Shown here piece by piece: positions 45,077 to 53,708 of a stretch of 64,000 nucleotides of DNA (positions are counted from its first letter, which is position 1; every line of letters begins with the position of its first letter). The notes beneath the pieces were generated by a model. It searched no databases. It saw nothing but the letters and a program-made list of their open reading frames with translations, and was not told where the DNA came from. The translations under genes and the position numbers were made by a program. This DNA is from a candidate division TM6 bacterium SOIL31 (lineage in GTDB: Bacteria > Babelota > Babeliae > Babelales > Vermiphilaceae), in NCBI GenBank assembly GCA_001468865.1, contig LDIY01000006.1, positions 1 through 64,000 on the forward strand, read 5' to 3'.

Positions 45077-47410
45077 TTACCTAATTATTCCACCCTGTCG
45101 CTGCAATTGCGCAACAACAGCACTGTATATCTTTTCAACTTCATCACCCGTAAGTGTTTTTTCTTTATCACTCATCTCAATATGAAAAGTCATCGCCTTT
45201 TGATCTTTCCACTCAGGTTTAGAAAAGAAATCAATGAGCGCAACTGAAGTAATACGCGCATCAATATTTTTAATATTATCAATGAGAGTATCCGTTTTCA
45301 TCTCTGCTGCAATCAATATACTTATATCGCGGCGTACTGATGGATATTTTGATAATGGATTAAATCTAACAAGCGGTTTTCTATATTCAAGAAGATAATC
45401 TGCATCAACTTCAAAAATAAATGCACATCCTCCTGCTGGAGAAATCGCATCAACCACCGCTTTCTGCACCATGCCAGCACTACCAATTATGTTGCCTTCA
45501 TGCATCAAAATAGCGGTTTGATATGGTGAACACCAGGAATACGCACTACCATCATTTGATTGCCATGAAACTTCCATATGTAGCTCATCAAACATGCGCT
45601 GCAATAAATTTTTTCCGGCGTAAAAATCAAAGGAGGCATGGTCAAAAAAAATTCCACTCAAAGACTTTTTCTCAATAATATCATCACCCTGCATGCGCCA
45701 TACACGTGCCCATTCATAAAAACGTAATTGTGTATGAGCAATACTATTTTCACTAATTGCTTTAAGCAACTGCGGCTGCAATGTGGTGACCAGACGCGTA
45801 TAATTTTCAGAAACAGGATTTTTTATTACAACGCATTCGTGTGGTTCCCACCCTAAAATGCGTAACATAGGTTCATCAAAAAAAGAATACCCATACAATT
45901 CTTTCATCTGCAAACCATAACTGAGTAAACTTTTTATGGCGCGAGTTGTATGAGTTTTATGTAAATCTAATGGACGTAATGGTAATGCTGGCATCACGCG
46001 CGGCAATGTATCATAACCAATGTAACGCCCCACCTCTTCTACAATATCTTCAGGAATTTTTACGTCTTTGGTTGCCCGAAAAGTTGGAACAGTAATTGTA
46101 TAGATAATCGCACTATTTTCAACTGCTTGTACCACATGAAAGTCTATTTTTTCTAATATTTCAACAACACGCTCGGGCTTTATGAGAAGACCCAGACGAG
46201 ATTCAATAAAGGTGTGTTCTACAGCAATAACCTTTTTTTCCGGACATGCACCTAAAGATACAATCTGTTCGTTTGCGGTGTAAGGTACTCCTGCTCGATC
46301 AAGTAAAAACAGGAATCTTTTGATAGCGTCAACATTATGACAAGGATCTAAATTTTTCTCAAACCGCATAGAAGCTTCGCTTCTTTTTTTATGATGCGCT
46401 GCACTACGCCGTATAATAATAGGATCAAAATGAGCAGCTTCAAGAAGAACGGTTTTTGTTGCAGAACTGATGCCGGTGCTTGCACCCCCCATAATTCCTG
46501 CGAGAGCAATCGGCGTATTTCCATCGGCAACAACAAGATCCTCTTGTGTTAATTCAATGGTTTCACCATCAAGTAACGTCAACTTATCTTTGGCACGTGC
46601 GCGCATAACTTTTATGTGCTTACTTGGTATCTTATCAGCATCAAATGCATGCATCGGTTGGCCTAAATCAAGCATCACGTAATTGGTGACATCCACCAGA
46701 AAATTGATAGATCTGCTATCAAGACGGCTTAAACGCACCACCATATTCAGATGCGATGCGTGCGCTTTGACTGAAGGCACATATAACATGGCAAATCTAT
46801 CACAACCTTCAGGAGCTTCTATGGCAACACTGAATGGATTGTGCACACCAGATTGAGCAGCATTTTGGTGTAAGCTACTTTCTTTGGCGACAATAAAATC
46901 TTCTAATGGTTGCAATGATAAATTAAGAATTGCTGCAATTTCGCGCGCTAAACCACGATGTCCCCATAAATCGGGACGACTATTAATTGATTTATTATCA
47001 ACTTCAATAACATAATCTTCTTGTTCTATGGTTGCTTTCCAACCGCCCGCTCGCAGAGCTTCATCACAATCAATTGCTGGTAATATCATATCTTTGGTAC
47101 CACCAAACATTATTGAAGTTGCCCATTGAGGCAAATTATTTAATGCAACTAAAAACAACGCACCGGGCACAGCATCAGTGCGTGAGGGTAGTGTATATTC
47201 TTTGTTGTATTCTGTAGATCGCACCGTAATATTTTTAGGCGAAACTGTCACCACCTCAACAAGAGTAAAGTCATCGGGATTAAAAGTTACTTTTTTCCAC
47301 CCTTCAATTTCTGCCGTTGTTTTTATGAATGTATCGACCAATTGAGGCACATTGAGAGATCTTACTTCGCCTTTAATATGATCAAAAATCCAATTTAATG
47401 ATATTTTCAT
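45077..47410 (-). CDS. pheT: Phenylalanyl-tRNA synthetase beta subunit
   Basis: 777 residues from the ATG at 47410 (MKISLNWIFDHI; an upstream in-frame codon is less likely). Domains are the N-terminal tRNA-binding fold, here shortened and divergent; B3/B4 editing with INFLVDVTNYVMLDLGQPMHAFD at about residue 250; B5 with VPTFRATKDVKIPEDIVEEVGRYIGY; and a C-terminal FDX-ACB domain (YPSVRRDISI...MTFHIEM). Works in an alpha2-beta2 enzyme. pheS is not in this window, whereas pheS-pheT are usually adjacent. Confidence 0.95.
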   Translation of the reverse strand: MKISLNWIFDHIKGEVRSLNVPQLVDTFIKTTAEIEGWKKVTFNPDDFTLVEVVTVSPKNITVRSTEYNKEYTLPSRTDAVPGALFLVALNNLPQWATSIMFGGTKDMILPAIDCDEALRAGGWKATIEQEDYVIEVDNKSINSRPDLWGHRGLAREIAAILNLSLQPLEDFIVAKESSLHQNAAQSGVHNPFSVAIEAPEGCDRFAMLYVPSVKAHASHLNMVVRLSRLDSRSINFLVDVTNYVMLDLGQPMHAFDADKIPSKHIKVMRARAKDKLTLLDGETIELTQEDLVVADGNTPIALAGIMGGASTGISSATKTVLLEAAHFDPIIIRRSAAHHKKRSEASMRFEKNLDPCHNVDAIKRFLFLLDRAGVPYTANEQIVSLGACPEKKVIAVEHTFIESRLGLLIKPERVVEILEKIDFHVVQAVENSAIIYTITVPTFRATKDVKIPEDIVEEVGRYIGYDTLPRVMPALPLRPLDLHKTHTTRAIKSLLSYGLQMKELYGYSFFDEPMLRILGWEPHECVVIKNPVSENYTRLVTTLQPQLLKAISENSIAHTQLRFYEWARVWRMQGDDIIEKKSLSGIFFDHASFDFYAGKNLLQRMFDELHMEVSWQSNDGSAYSWCSPYQTAILMHEGNIIGSAGMVQKAVVDAISPAGGCAFIFEVDADYLLEYRKPLVRFNPLSKYPSVRRDISILIAAEMKTDTLIDNIKNIDARITSVALIDFFSKPEWKDQKAMTFHIEMSDKEKTLTGDEVEKIYSAVVAQLQRQGGIIR

Positions 47411-47599
47411 GAAATGCTCTTTTAAATTACTAAACAATGCAATACATGTTTAAGAATAGCTCAAATGTTAAATCTTTCAATGAAGGGGTATACCAAGATT
47501 TATTAATGATTTTTACGTTGATTTGCTTTTTTCATTCAAATCCCTACAATAGCAAGATCAAATGAATCATATATCAAGCACATTTTTTTAGGAATCAGC

Positions 47600-48433
47600 A
47601 TGAATAAATATACGCTCATCATCAGCTCCTTCTATATGGGATCATTTTCACTGATATATACAGCTCAGCGCCCAGAAAGCCTTATCACCAAAGAACACGG
47701 ACATCCTTACGAGCGAAATCAACAACATCCTCAATCACCATCATCCCATACTTATCTCGATGCGATACTTGATTGCAATTCACATTCGACATCTGACCTC
47801 AGAAAGAGCCCGCCCCGCCCACTCAATTCTAGACCTAGCACTCCTACCGATCCTCTACATATAAGATCAATTGATCAACCTTTTTATTCTTTAACAAGAA
47901 TCCCTTCTCCCTCTCATCCATTTTCACCGCAGCGATCACTGCAACAAAGGCCTCCATCTCCAGAAATAATTCTTTCAATACCACCAACAACCGAACCTTC
48001 TTTTCAATTGCAGCAGAGACCTCATCTTCAACAACATTCACTACCTCTGCCCTCTTTAAATACGTCTGATCCTATGTATCGAAAATCTGATGAAGAACGT
48101 ATGCATATGATGGCCGCTTTTGCTGAAGTTGGAGAAGCAGAATTATGTTACAAAATGGTCACAAATCGTTCTTGTTTTAGGACGCCTACCGTTAATGCCA
48201 CCGATAAAGCTTCTGTATTCTTGGTATATTTTATAAAAAAGCTTTCGCGCATCACGCAGATACCTACAAGCGGATCATCCGATTTAAATACCCGATTGTT
48301 GAAAATAAGACAAGCAAAATTATGCTCTAAAATAATACGCGATGAGATCAATTTTTCTTTTGGAATACGCAATGACGCTCGTATTTTTATCCAATATTTC
48401 ACTGAAGGACTTTTATTGCAGGACAATCACTAG
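47600..48433 (+). CDS. Secreted Pro/Ser-rich protein with duplicated C-terminal motif
   Basis: 277 residues: signal-like N-terminus, a disordered Pro/Ser/Gln/His-rich middle (40-155), and a compact C-terminal region. That region carries two copies of a helical motif: EAELCYKMVTNRSCF...ASVFLVYFIKKL (about 177-213) and QAKLCSKIIRDEINF...ARIFIQYFTEGL (about 236-272). A related single copy is in the next gene. AGGA precedes the ATG. Confidence 0.6.
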   Translation: MNKYTLIISSFYMGSFSLIYTAQRPESLITKEHGHPYERNQQHPQSPSSHTYLDAILDCNSHSTSDLRKSPPRPLNSRPSTPTDPLHIRSIDQPFYSLTRIPSPSHPFSPQRSLQQRPPSPEIILSIPPTTEPSFQLQQRPHLQQHSLPLPSLNTSDPMYRKSDEERMHMMAAFAEVGEAELCYKMVTNRSCFRTPTVNATDKASVFLVYFIKKLSRITQIPTSGSSDLNTRLLKIRQAKLCSKIIRDEINFSFGIRNDARIFIQYFTEGLLLQDNH

Positions 48434-48509
48434 ATAAAGAATTTTCTTTGATCTTGGTCACAAGTTCTGCTAATATCATCGCAAAAACACTATAAAAAAG
48501 GATTTTTGT

Positions 48510-48923
48510 ATGAAGAAGTGTGTTATATTATTATGCATTTCATTAGCTATAACAACTGCTTGTTACAGCATGGAATCGGAAGACTCGGAAAATGGATATA
48601 AATCCGCATCACTAGAAAATATATGGAATCGTGACCCCTTACCCAATTCTCAGTATGCGGGTTATATTCCCTATAATCAACCAAATTCTAACTATACAGC
48701 CCAACAGCCCTGGGTTTATCCAGAATTTGTTTACCAATCCGCGAACAAAAAAGAAATAAAATTGCGCTTGGAATGGCAAAAATTGCAATACAAACAAGCA
48801 GCTTTCTGCGCTGAATTATTGCGTTTTGATAAGGGTGTACCAGTATATAATACAAATCCAGAAACACGTGACCATGCATCCCAATATCTATTATCCTGGA
48901 CTCAATCGCTACCAAATCAATAA
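48510..48923 (+). CDS. Small secreted protein with one copy of the same C-terminal motif
   Basis: 137 residues: signal peptide (to about 20, YSM), a Tyr/Asn/Pro-rich linker, and a C-terminal motif QAAFCAELLRFDKGV...HASQYLLSWTQSL that resembles the two copies in the gene just upstream. AAAGG precedes the ATG. A strong terminator follows. No known family. Confidence 0.6.
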   Translation: MKKCVILLCISLAITTACYSMESEDSENGYKSASLENIWNRDPLPNSQYAGYIPYNQPNSNYTAQQPWVYPEFVYQSANKKEIKLRLEWQKLQYKQAAFCAELLRFDKGVPVYNTNPETRDHASQYLLSWTQSLPNQ

Positions 48924-48933
48924 AAAAAAGTAT

Positions 48934-48976
48934 CAAAAAAAGAAAGGCGTGGATAACCCATGCCTTTCTTTTTTTT
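48934..48976. terminator. Bidirectional rho-independent terminator
   Basis: AGAAAGGCGTGG and CCATGCCTTTCT around a short loop (one G-U pair), with a T-run on the plus strand and an A-rich left flank (T-rich on the minus strand). It lies between convergent genes. Confidence 0.9.
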
Positions 48977-48988
48977 GATAAAAAACAA

Positions 48989-49582
48989 TTATATTTGTGG
49001 CTTGAAATAATCAAATATAAAGGATGCGCCCACCGCACCCAATAATGGTCCAATTATATAAATAACAAAAGAACCTTGCTGAACTGTTCCATTCATAACA
49101 CATGATGCAATAGCAACCGCCGGATTAAATAATCCTCCTGCATGCGCTATAGCAAGCAATGTCAATCCGATTACAACGCCGGGGATTGCGGTATCTTTAT
49201 ACCGAGAACTTACGTTCATAGCCAAATATACCCACGCAAATACTAACACAAATAGTGCTTCAATCATCATAGGACCAAAGCAAGATGTGTCTGGTACCAC
49301 ATCCAAAACAAAAGAACTTTTGGTCAATCGTGTAAAAAACATCAAGGCTACAAATGCCCCAAAACATTGTGCCAACACATATTTTGCCATATTTTCAACT
49401 TCTAATCTTTTTTGAATAAAGCAGGCAAAACTCACTGCCGGGTTAAAATGAGCACCAGAAACGTGCCCCCCAACATAAATCATAGCCATCAATATTAAAC
49501 CAATGGCTACGGGATGAGCAATCAAACTGATTGCTACCGTCAAAAAAAACGTACCCACAAATTCCATCGCAAAACGCTTCAT
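48989..49582 (-). CDS. Aquaporin-family channel
   Basis: 197 residues with six transmembrane segments and two half-helices bearing the NPA motifs HFNPAVS and GLFNPAVA that form the pore. The first half is typical of bacterial MIP water/glycerol channels. Which solute passes (water or glycerol) cannot be told. The ATG at 49582 is favoured because GAGAGG is well spaced. Single-gene unit next to a terminator. Confidence 0.9.
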   Translation of the reverse strand: MKRFAMEFVGTFFLTVAISLIAHPVAIGLILMAMIYVGGHVSGAHFNPAVSFACFIQKRLEVENMAKYVLAQCFGAFVALMFFTRLTKSSFVLDVVPDTSCFGPMMIEALFVLVFAWVYLAMNVSSRYKDTAIPGVVIGLTLLAIAHAGGLFNPAVAIASCVMNGTVQQGSFVIYIIGPLLGAVGASFIFDYFKPQI

Positions 49583-49754
49583 CTTACACATCCTCTCTTT
49601 TTTTAATCGACCGACACTGTTTCTTACCTCTTCGATTCATACCATATCATTAAAATTATGCAACTTTTTTGATTTTAATTCATGAGTACTCCCTTTCTCC
49701 CGCGGACTATGCTTTTCCAGAAAAATAGTCATATCTGTGTTTTTTTGTCAATTA

Positions 49755-49763
49755 TGCTATACT
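49755..49763 (+). promoter_or_regulatory. Extended -10 promoter (TGCTATACT)
   Basis: TG-n-TATACT 37 bases upstream of trhO; no good -35 is visible, fitting an extended -10 promoter. Confidence 0.5.
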
Positions 49764-49799
49764 TATTTTTGTATGTTTTATCTATCTGCGGGCGTTATC

Positions 49800-50711
49800 A
49801 TGAATAAAATCATCCTTTTTTATAAATACGTAGAAATCCTCTATCCAAAACAGGTCATGAAGTGGCAGCAAGAGATTTGCAAAGAACTTCAGCTCAAGGG
49901 CCGCGTGCTTATTAGCCATGAAGGCATTAATGGCACTTTAGGCGGAGCAGCGAACCACCTTGATACCTATAAAAAACTGATGTCTGAACATGAACTTTTT
50001 GGAAATATAGATTTTAAAGAAAGTGTTGGCGGCCCTGAATGTTTCCCCCGTCTTTCAGTAAAAGTACGTAATGAGGCAGTCTCTCTGGGTATTCCTTATG
50101 ACCAACTGACCCCACGTAATGCCGGACAACACCTCACGCCACAAGAAACGCATGAACTTATAGCACGTAACCCAGAAAATTTAGTGATTCTTGATGCGCG
50201 TAACAATTATGAATGGGCTATTGGTAAGTTTGAAAATGCAATAACACCCGACATTGAAAATTTCAGAGATCTTCCCCACTATTTAGATCAAAATCTTGAA
50301 CAGTTGAAAGATAAAGAAGTTTTAATGTACTGTACTGGTGGCATACGCTGCGAACGAGCAACTGCATATCTTAATGAAAAAAATGTAGCGAAAAAAGTAT
50401 ATCAGATGGAAGGTGGCATCCATCGCTACGTGGAACAATATCCTGATGGTTTTTTTCGCGGTAAAAATTATGTATTTGATGCCAGAATTTCCGTGCGAGT
50501 CAATGATGATATTTTAGGATCTTGTGCCATTTGTAGCATTCCTTGCGATGATTATTACAACTGCTTGAATGCATTTTGCAATAAACATTTTATCAGTTGC
50601 ACGCCTTGTATTGAAAAATTAAGCAAAACATGCAGTACTAAATGTCAGACTTTAATTGCGGAAAATAAAACTACTATGCGACCTGAGTTTGATAGAGCAT
50701 GCCAGATATAA
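49800..50711 (+). CDS. trhO: tRNA uridine(34) hydroxylase TrhO (rhodanese family)
   Basis: 303 residues from the ATG at 49800. An N-terminal acylphosphatase-like part has SHEGINGTLGG. A rhodanese domain contains ILDARNNYEW and the active-site loop CTGGIRCERA. A Cys-rich zinc-binding C-terminus follows (CAICSIPCDD, then CxxC and CxxxC pairs). Enzymes of this group make 5-hydroxyuridine at tRNA position 34. It lies three bases before murB and is co-transcribed with it. Confidence 0.9.
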   Translation: MNKIILFYKYVEILYPKQVMKWQQEICKELQLKGRVLISHEGINGTLGGAANHLDTYKKLMSEHELFGNIDFKESVGGPECFPRLSVKVRNEAVSLGIPYDQLTPRNAGQHLTPQETHELIARNPENLVILDARNNYEWAIGKFENAITPDIENFRDLPHYLDQNLEQLKDKEVLMYCTGGIRCERATAYLNEKNVAKKVYQMEGGIHRYVEQYPDGFFRGKNYVFDARISVRVNDDILGSCAICSIPCDDYYNCLNAFCNKHFISCTPCIEKLSKTCSTKCQTLIAENKTTMRPEFDRACQI

Positions 50712-50714
50712 ACC

Positions 50715-51695
50715 ATGCATAAAATACCAAACCCCCAAACCCCTCAAACCAATTCTCTTCTCATCACACCCAACGTACCGTTGGCGGATAAAAACTGGTT
50801 TGGCACGGGTGGTTCGGCAAAATTTTACTGTGAACCAGCAGATGCTCACCAATTCCAACAAGCGATTCTTTACGCAAACACACACCAACTTGAGATTTTT
50901 ATCCTTGGACAAGGCGCCAACATTCTTATTAGCGATGAGGGATTTGATGGTCTGGTAATTCGTCCCATGCTCACCAATATCACCACTCTTTCCCTCAATG
51001 AAACAACAGCATTGATTAAAGCAGATGCAGGCGTTACCATGCCCAATCTCATTGATCATTGTCTCAACAACAATTTGCTCGGGCTTGAAGAATTTAGCGG
51101 AATCCCCGGAACAGTCGGTGGATCGGTTTATATTAATCTGCATTATTTTGAATTTTTACTTGCCAACTTTGTGATTGCAGCAGAAGTTGTTCACAAAAAA
51201 AATGGCTCATTAGCGACGGTAGATGCCCAGTGGTTTAAATTTGGCTATAATGATTCCGAATTACATAAAAAAGATTATTTCTTAGTGAACGCTACATTCA
51301 AACTTATGCTTGCCACCGATGAGCAAACTGCATTTGCCAAAGGACGCAAAACAGAAATCATCAGGCATCGCGCGCATCGCTATCCACAAGTACGCACTTG
51401 CGGCAGTTTTTTCAGAAACTTTTTTCCCCATGAAGTCACCCTTGAAGTTGACAACAAAAAAATCATTTTTGTTGCGTATTATCTTGATAAAATTGGGGTG
51501 AAAGGAACATTGAAATCGGGTAATGCAATTGTATCACCACAACATGCAAATATGATTGTCAATTTGGGAAATGCAACCAGCACCGATATTATTACGCTCG
51601 CGCGTGAGATGCAAAAACTTGTTCAAGAAAAATTTGGCATCCTGCCACAAGCAGAATGCCAATTAATTGGGTTTAAAAACTTTCCACTTTTATAG
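50715..51695 (+). CDS. murB: UDP-N-acetylenolpyruvoylglucosamine reductase
   Basis: 326-residue flavoenzyme that reduces UDP-GlcNAc-enolpyruvate to UDP-MurNAc. FAD-binding motifs are NWFGTGGSAKF, ILGQGANILIS and EFSGIPGTVGGSVYINL; RTCGSFFRN holds the catalytic Ser, and the C-terminal QAECQLIGF fits. The gene follows trhO directly and its 3' end overlaps the convergent secreted gene by six bases. Confidence 0.93.
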   Translation: MHKIPNPQTPQTNSLLITPNVPLADKNWFGTGGSAKFYCEPADAHQFQQAILYANTHQLEIFILGQGANILISDEGFDGLVIRPMLTNITTLSLNETTALIKADAGVTMPNLIDHCLNNNLLGLEEFSGIPGTVGGSVYINLHYFEFLLANFVIAAEVVHKKNGSLATVDAQWFKFGYNDSELHKKDYFLVNATFKLMLATDEQTAFAKGRKTEIIRHRAHRYPQVRTCGSFFRNFFPHEVTLEVDNKKIIFVAYYLDKIGVKGTLKSGNAIVSPQHANMIVNLGNATSTDIITLAREMQKLVQEKFGILPQAECQLIGFKNFPLL

Positions 51696-52874
51696 TGGTA
51701 ATTTTTTCTCCATCCAATAGAGTGCAAAAAGACCGGCTGCTATACGCGCTTCTCGCTCTTCTTTACTTACTTTATTTTCAATCTTTTTATATTCTTTTGG
51801 ATGTTCCATTAATTTTTCTTTATCAACTTCTGCAGGTATATCAACAGCTTTAACATGTTCTTGGTGAGAAACACGCGCGATCCAATTTGCTTCGCTTATA
51901 CCTGATGGTTTTTTACCACACCTATCAACCAGCAGATCCATATATTGAATATATTCTTCCGTTCCAATACGCTCCAACACTTTAACAAAATATTCATCGT
52001 CTTTATTTCCAAGCAAGACATCTCCAATCTCCATACAATCAATAGTGAACGGATCGCGTCCGGTCGCCTTTGCACCAATTTTTAAAGTCCCTGTCCACTT
52101 ACCCCATCCATATTGCGATTTTATACCTAAAGCAAATGCTTTAAATTTATTGAAATGTGAACGATACACGTTTTGAGTGATACGCTTTGGTTTATAGGCA
52201 AGACCGCTTTGCAAGGTCGATATTTTACGTTCTTTCTGTGGCGCCAGACGATCCATCTCTTCAGCGTTTCCGGTTTTCTCTGATATTGGTAATTGGTAAG
52301 CCTTACCTTCTTTTCCAAGCTTTTGATAAAGATTTTGATTATCTTCTTTGTGTGAAACTATCAACCTGTCAAAATGAACATCGCACGGAGTGGAAAAAGA
52401 TACATGATAGATATTTCGGCTCAATGGATCGCAGGTAATAACTTCATTTTCCGTCATTTTTTTCATAGCCCCACTTGCGCCAATAATCACTGGTATATTG
52501 AGTTTTTTTCCCAAAGCTAGTGCGCTATTATCATTTTTCTCAGTTATAAGTGCACTCGCCACACTTAAACCTGAATACCAGAAACTGTTGATAGCAGAAG
52601 CAACCACAATGTCTCCCTCAATCACCGTGGATAATTGTTTACGATTGGTAATAATGCGCACTCTGCCGGTGACGGGATTAGTTCCAAAACTGGCGTTTCC
52701 GGTAACAATCACTTCTTGTTGCTCTTGCTCAGAAAGATCTTCAGATTGGATATTTTCTTGATCGTCGGATATTGCGATAGTCGCATTGAGAGGATGTAAT
52801 AAAACAAACGCTCCTATGAGCGCCAAAAGCTGAGAACCCAATAAAACGAAGGTGGTGGTTTTTTTTATAAACAT
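51690..52874 (-). CDS. Secreted protein with degenerate PEP-utilizer mobile (phosphohistidine) domain
   Basis: 394 residues. After a signal peptide (to about 30), residues 57-158 align to the phosphohistidine swivelling domain found in pyruvate phosphate dikinase and PTS enzyme I: GRVRIITNRKQ, EGDIVVAS, SALITEK and NIPVIIGASGA. The phosphorylated His (usually SHA) is replaced: the segment reads DNSALALGKKL. The C-terminal 230 residues are basic and unrecognised. Export of such a domain is unusual, and without the His it cannot carry phosphate; a binding role is more likely. Overlaps murB by six bases. Confidence 0.6.
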   Translation of the reverse strand: MFIKKTTTFVLLGSQLLALIGAFVLLHPLNATIAISDDQENIQSEDLSEQEQQEVIVTGNASFGTNPVTGRVRIITNRKQLSTVIEGDIVVASAINSFWYSGLSVASALITEKNDNSALALGKKLNIPVIIGASGAMKKMTENEVITCDPLSRNIYHVSFSTPCDVHFDRLIVSHKEDNQNLYQKLGKEGKAYQLPISEKTGNAEEMDRLAPQKERKISTLQSGLAYKPKRITQNVYRSHFNKFKAFALGIKSQYGWGKWTGTLKIGAKATGRDPFTIDCMEIGDVLLGNKDDEYFVKVLERIGTEEYIQYMDLLVDRCGKKPSGISEANWIARVSHQEHVKAVDIPAEVDKEKLMEHPKEYKKIENKVSKEEREARIAAGLFALYWMEKKLPL

Positions 52875-52986
52875 ACCATAAGCTCTTTTATTAATTTAAT
52901 TTCTTAAAAAATACTAATTACTATATACTTTGTATTTATTTATACTATATCAGGAAAATGAAAAACTAGAAATCAGGTTTTTATTT

Positions 52987-53655
52987 ATGAATGAATTAAT
53001 TTTTATTGCCCATACTATTATCATCGCCGGATTTGCCCTGGGATCTCTTGCTCTTGGCAGTGGCGCTCTTGTTGCATTTATTTGCATCCAATGCATGCTT
53101 GCAAACCTTTTTGTCATCAAACAAATCACACTTTTTGGCCTGACAGCCACCTGCGCGGATGCGTTTACGGTTGGCGCAACCATTGGACTTAATCTATTAC
53201 AAGAGTATTTTGGCAAAGAAATAGCCAAGAAGGCTATCTGGATCAACTTTTTTTTGCTGATTTTTTATGCGATTATATCCCAAATCCACCTTTTCTACGT
53301 TCCCCATACCGCTGATATAGCACATTTACATTTTATGCCATTGTTGACCCTTATGCCCCGGATTGTGATTGCTTCATTTTCTGTCTACCTTTTTACTCAA
53401 CTGACTGATTACTACCTTTATGGCATACTCAAAAAAACATTTCATGACAAGTATATTATTTTTCGCAACTATGCTTCTATTGCCTTCTGTCAGCTTTTGG
53501 ATACGGTTCTTTTCAGCTATTTAGGACTCTATGGGATTATTGATAATATTGGCGAGGTGATTATCATCAGCTACCTCATTAAGCTTGCAAGTATTGTTAT
53601 TGCCACACCATTTGTTGGGTTTTCGCGTCGAATTTATAATCTGACACAAAAATGA
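52987..53655 (+). CDS. Queuosine precursor transporter (YhhQ-like)
   Basis: 222 residues with about six transmembrane helices (ATG at 52987). The segment ATCADAFTVGATIGLNLLQEYFGKEIAKKAIWI fits the YhhQ/DUF165 transporter family, which imports queuosine precursors (preQ0, preQ1 or queuine). It sits 53 bases upstream of tgt and no queC-queF synthesis genes are in the window, so salvage of a precursor is likely. Confidence 0.85.
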   Translation: MNELIFIAHTIIIAGFALGSLALGSGALVAFICIQCMLANLFVIKQITLFGLTATCADAFTVGATIGLNLLQEYFGKEIAKKAIWINFFLLIFYAIISQIHLFYVPHTADIAHLHFMPLLTLMPRIVIASFSVYLFTQLTDYYLYGILKKTFHDKYIIFRNYASIAFCQLLDTVLFSYLGLYGIIDNIGEVIIISYLIKLASIVIATPFVGFSRRIYNLTQK

Positions 53656-53664
53656 TTTTTTTTG

Positions 53665-53673
53665 TGCTATACT
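53665..53673 (+). promoter_or_regulatory. Extended -10 promoter (TGCTATACT)
   Basis: TG-n-TATACT located 36 bases before tgt, after the transporter stop. It suggests tgt can be transcribed separately from the transporter. Confidence 0.45.
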
Positions 53674-53708
53674 GACAATAAAATACATAAAAAACAATAA
53701 GAACCCAC

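Noticed and set aside
47411-47599. Attenuator or T-box leader before pheT
   Set aside because: No leader peptide rich in Phe, no T-box sequence and no competing hairpins were seen.
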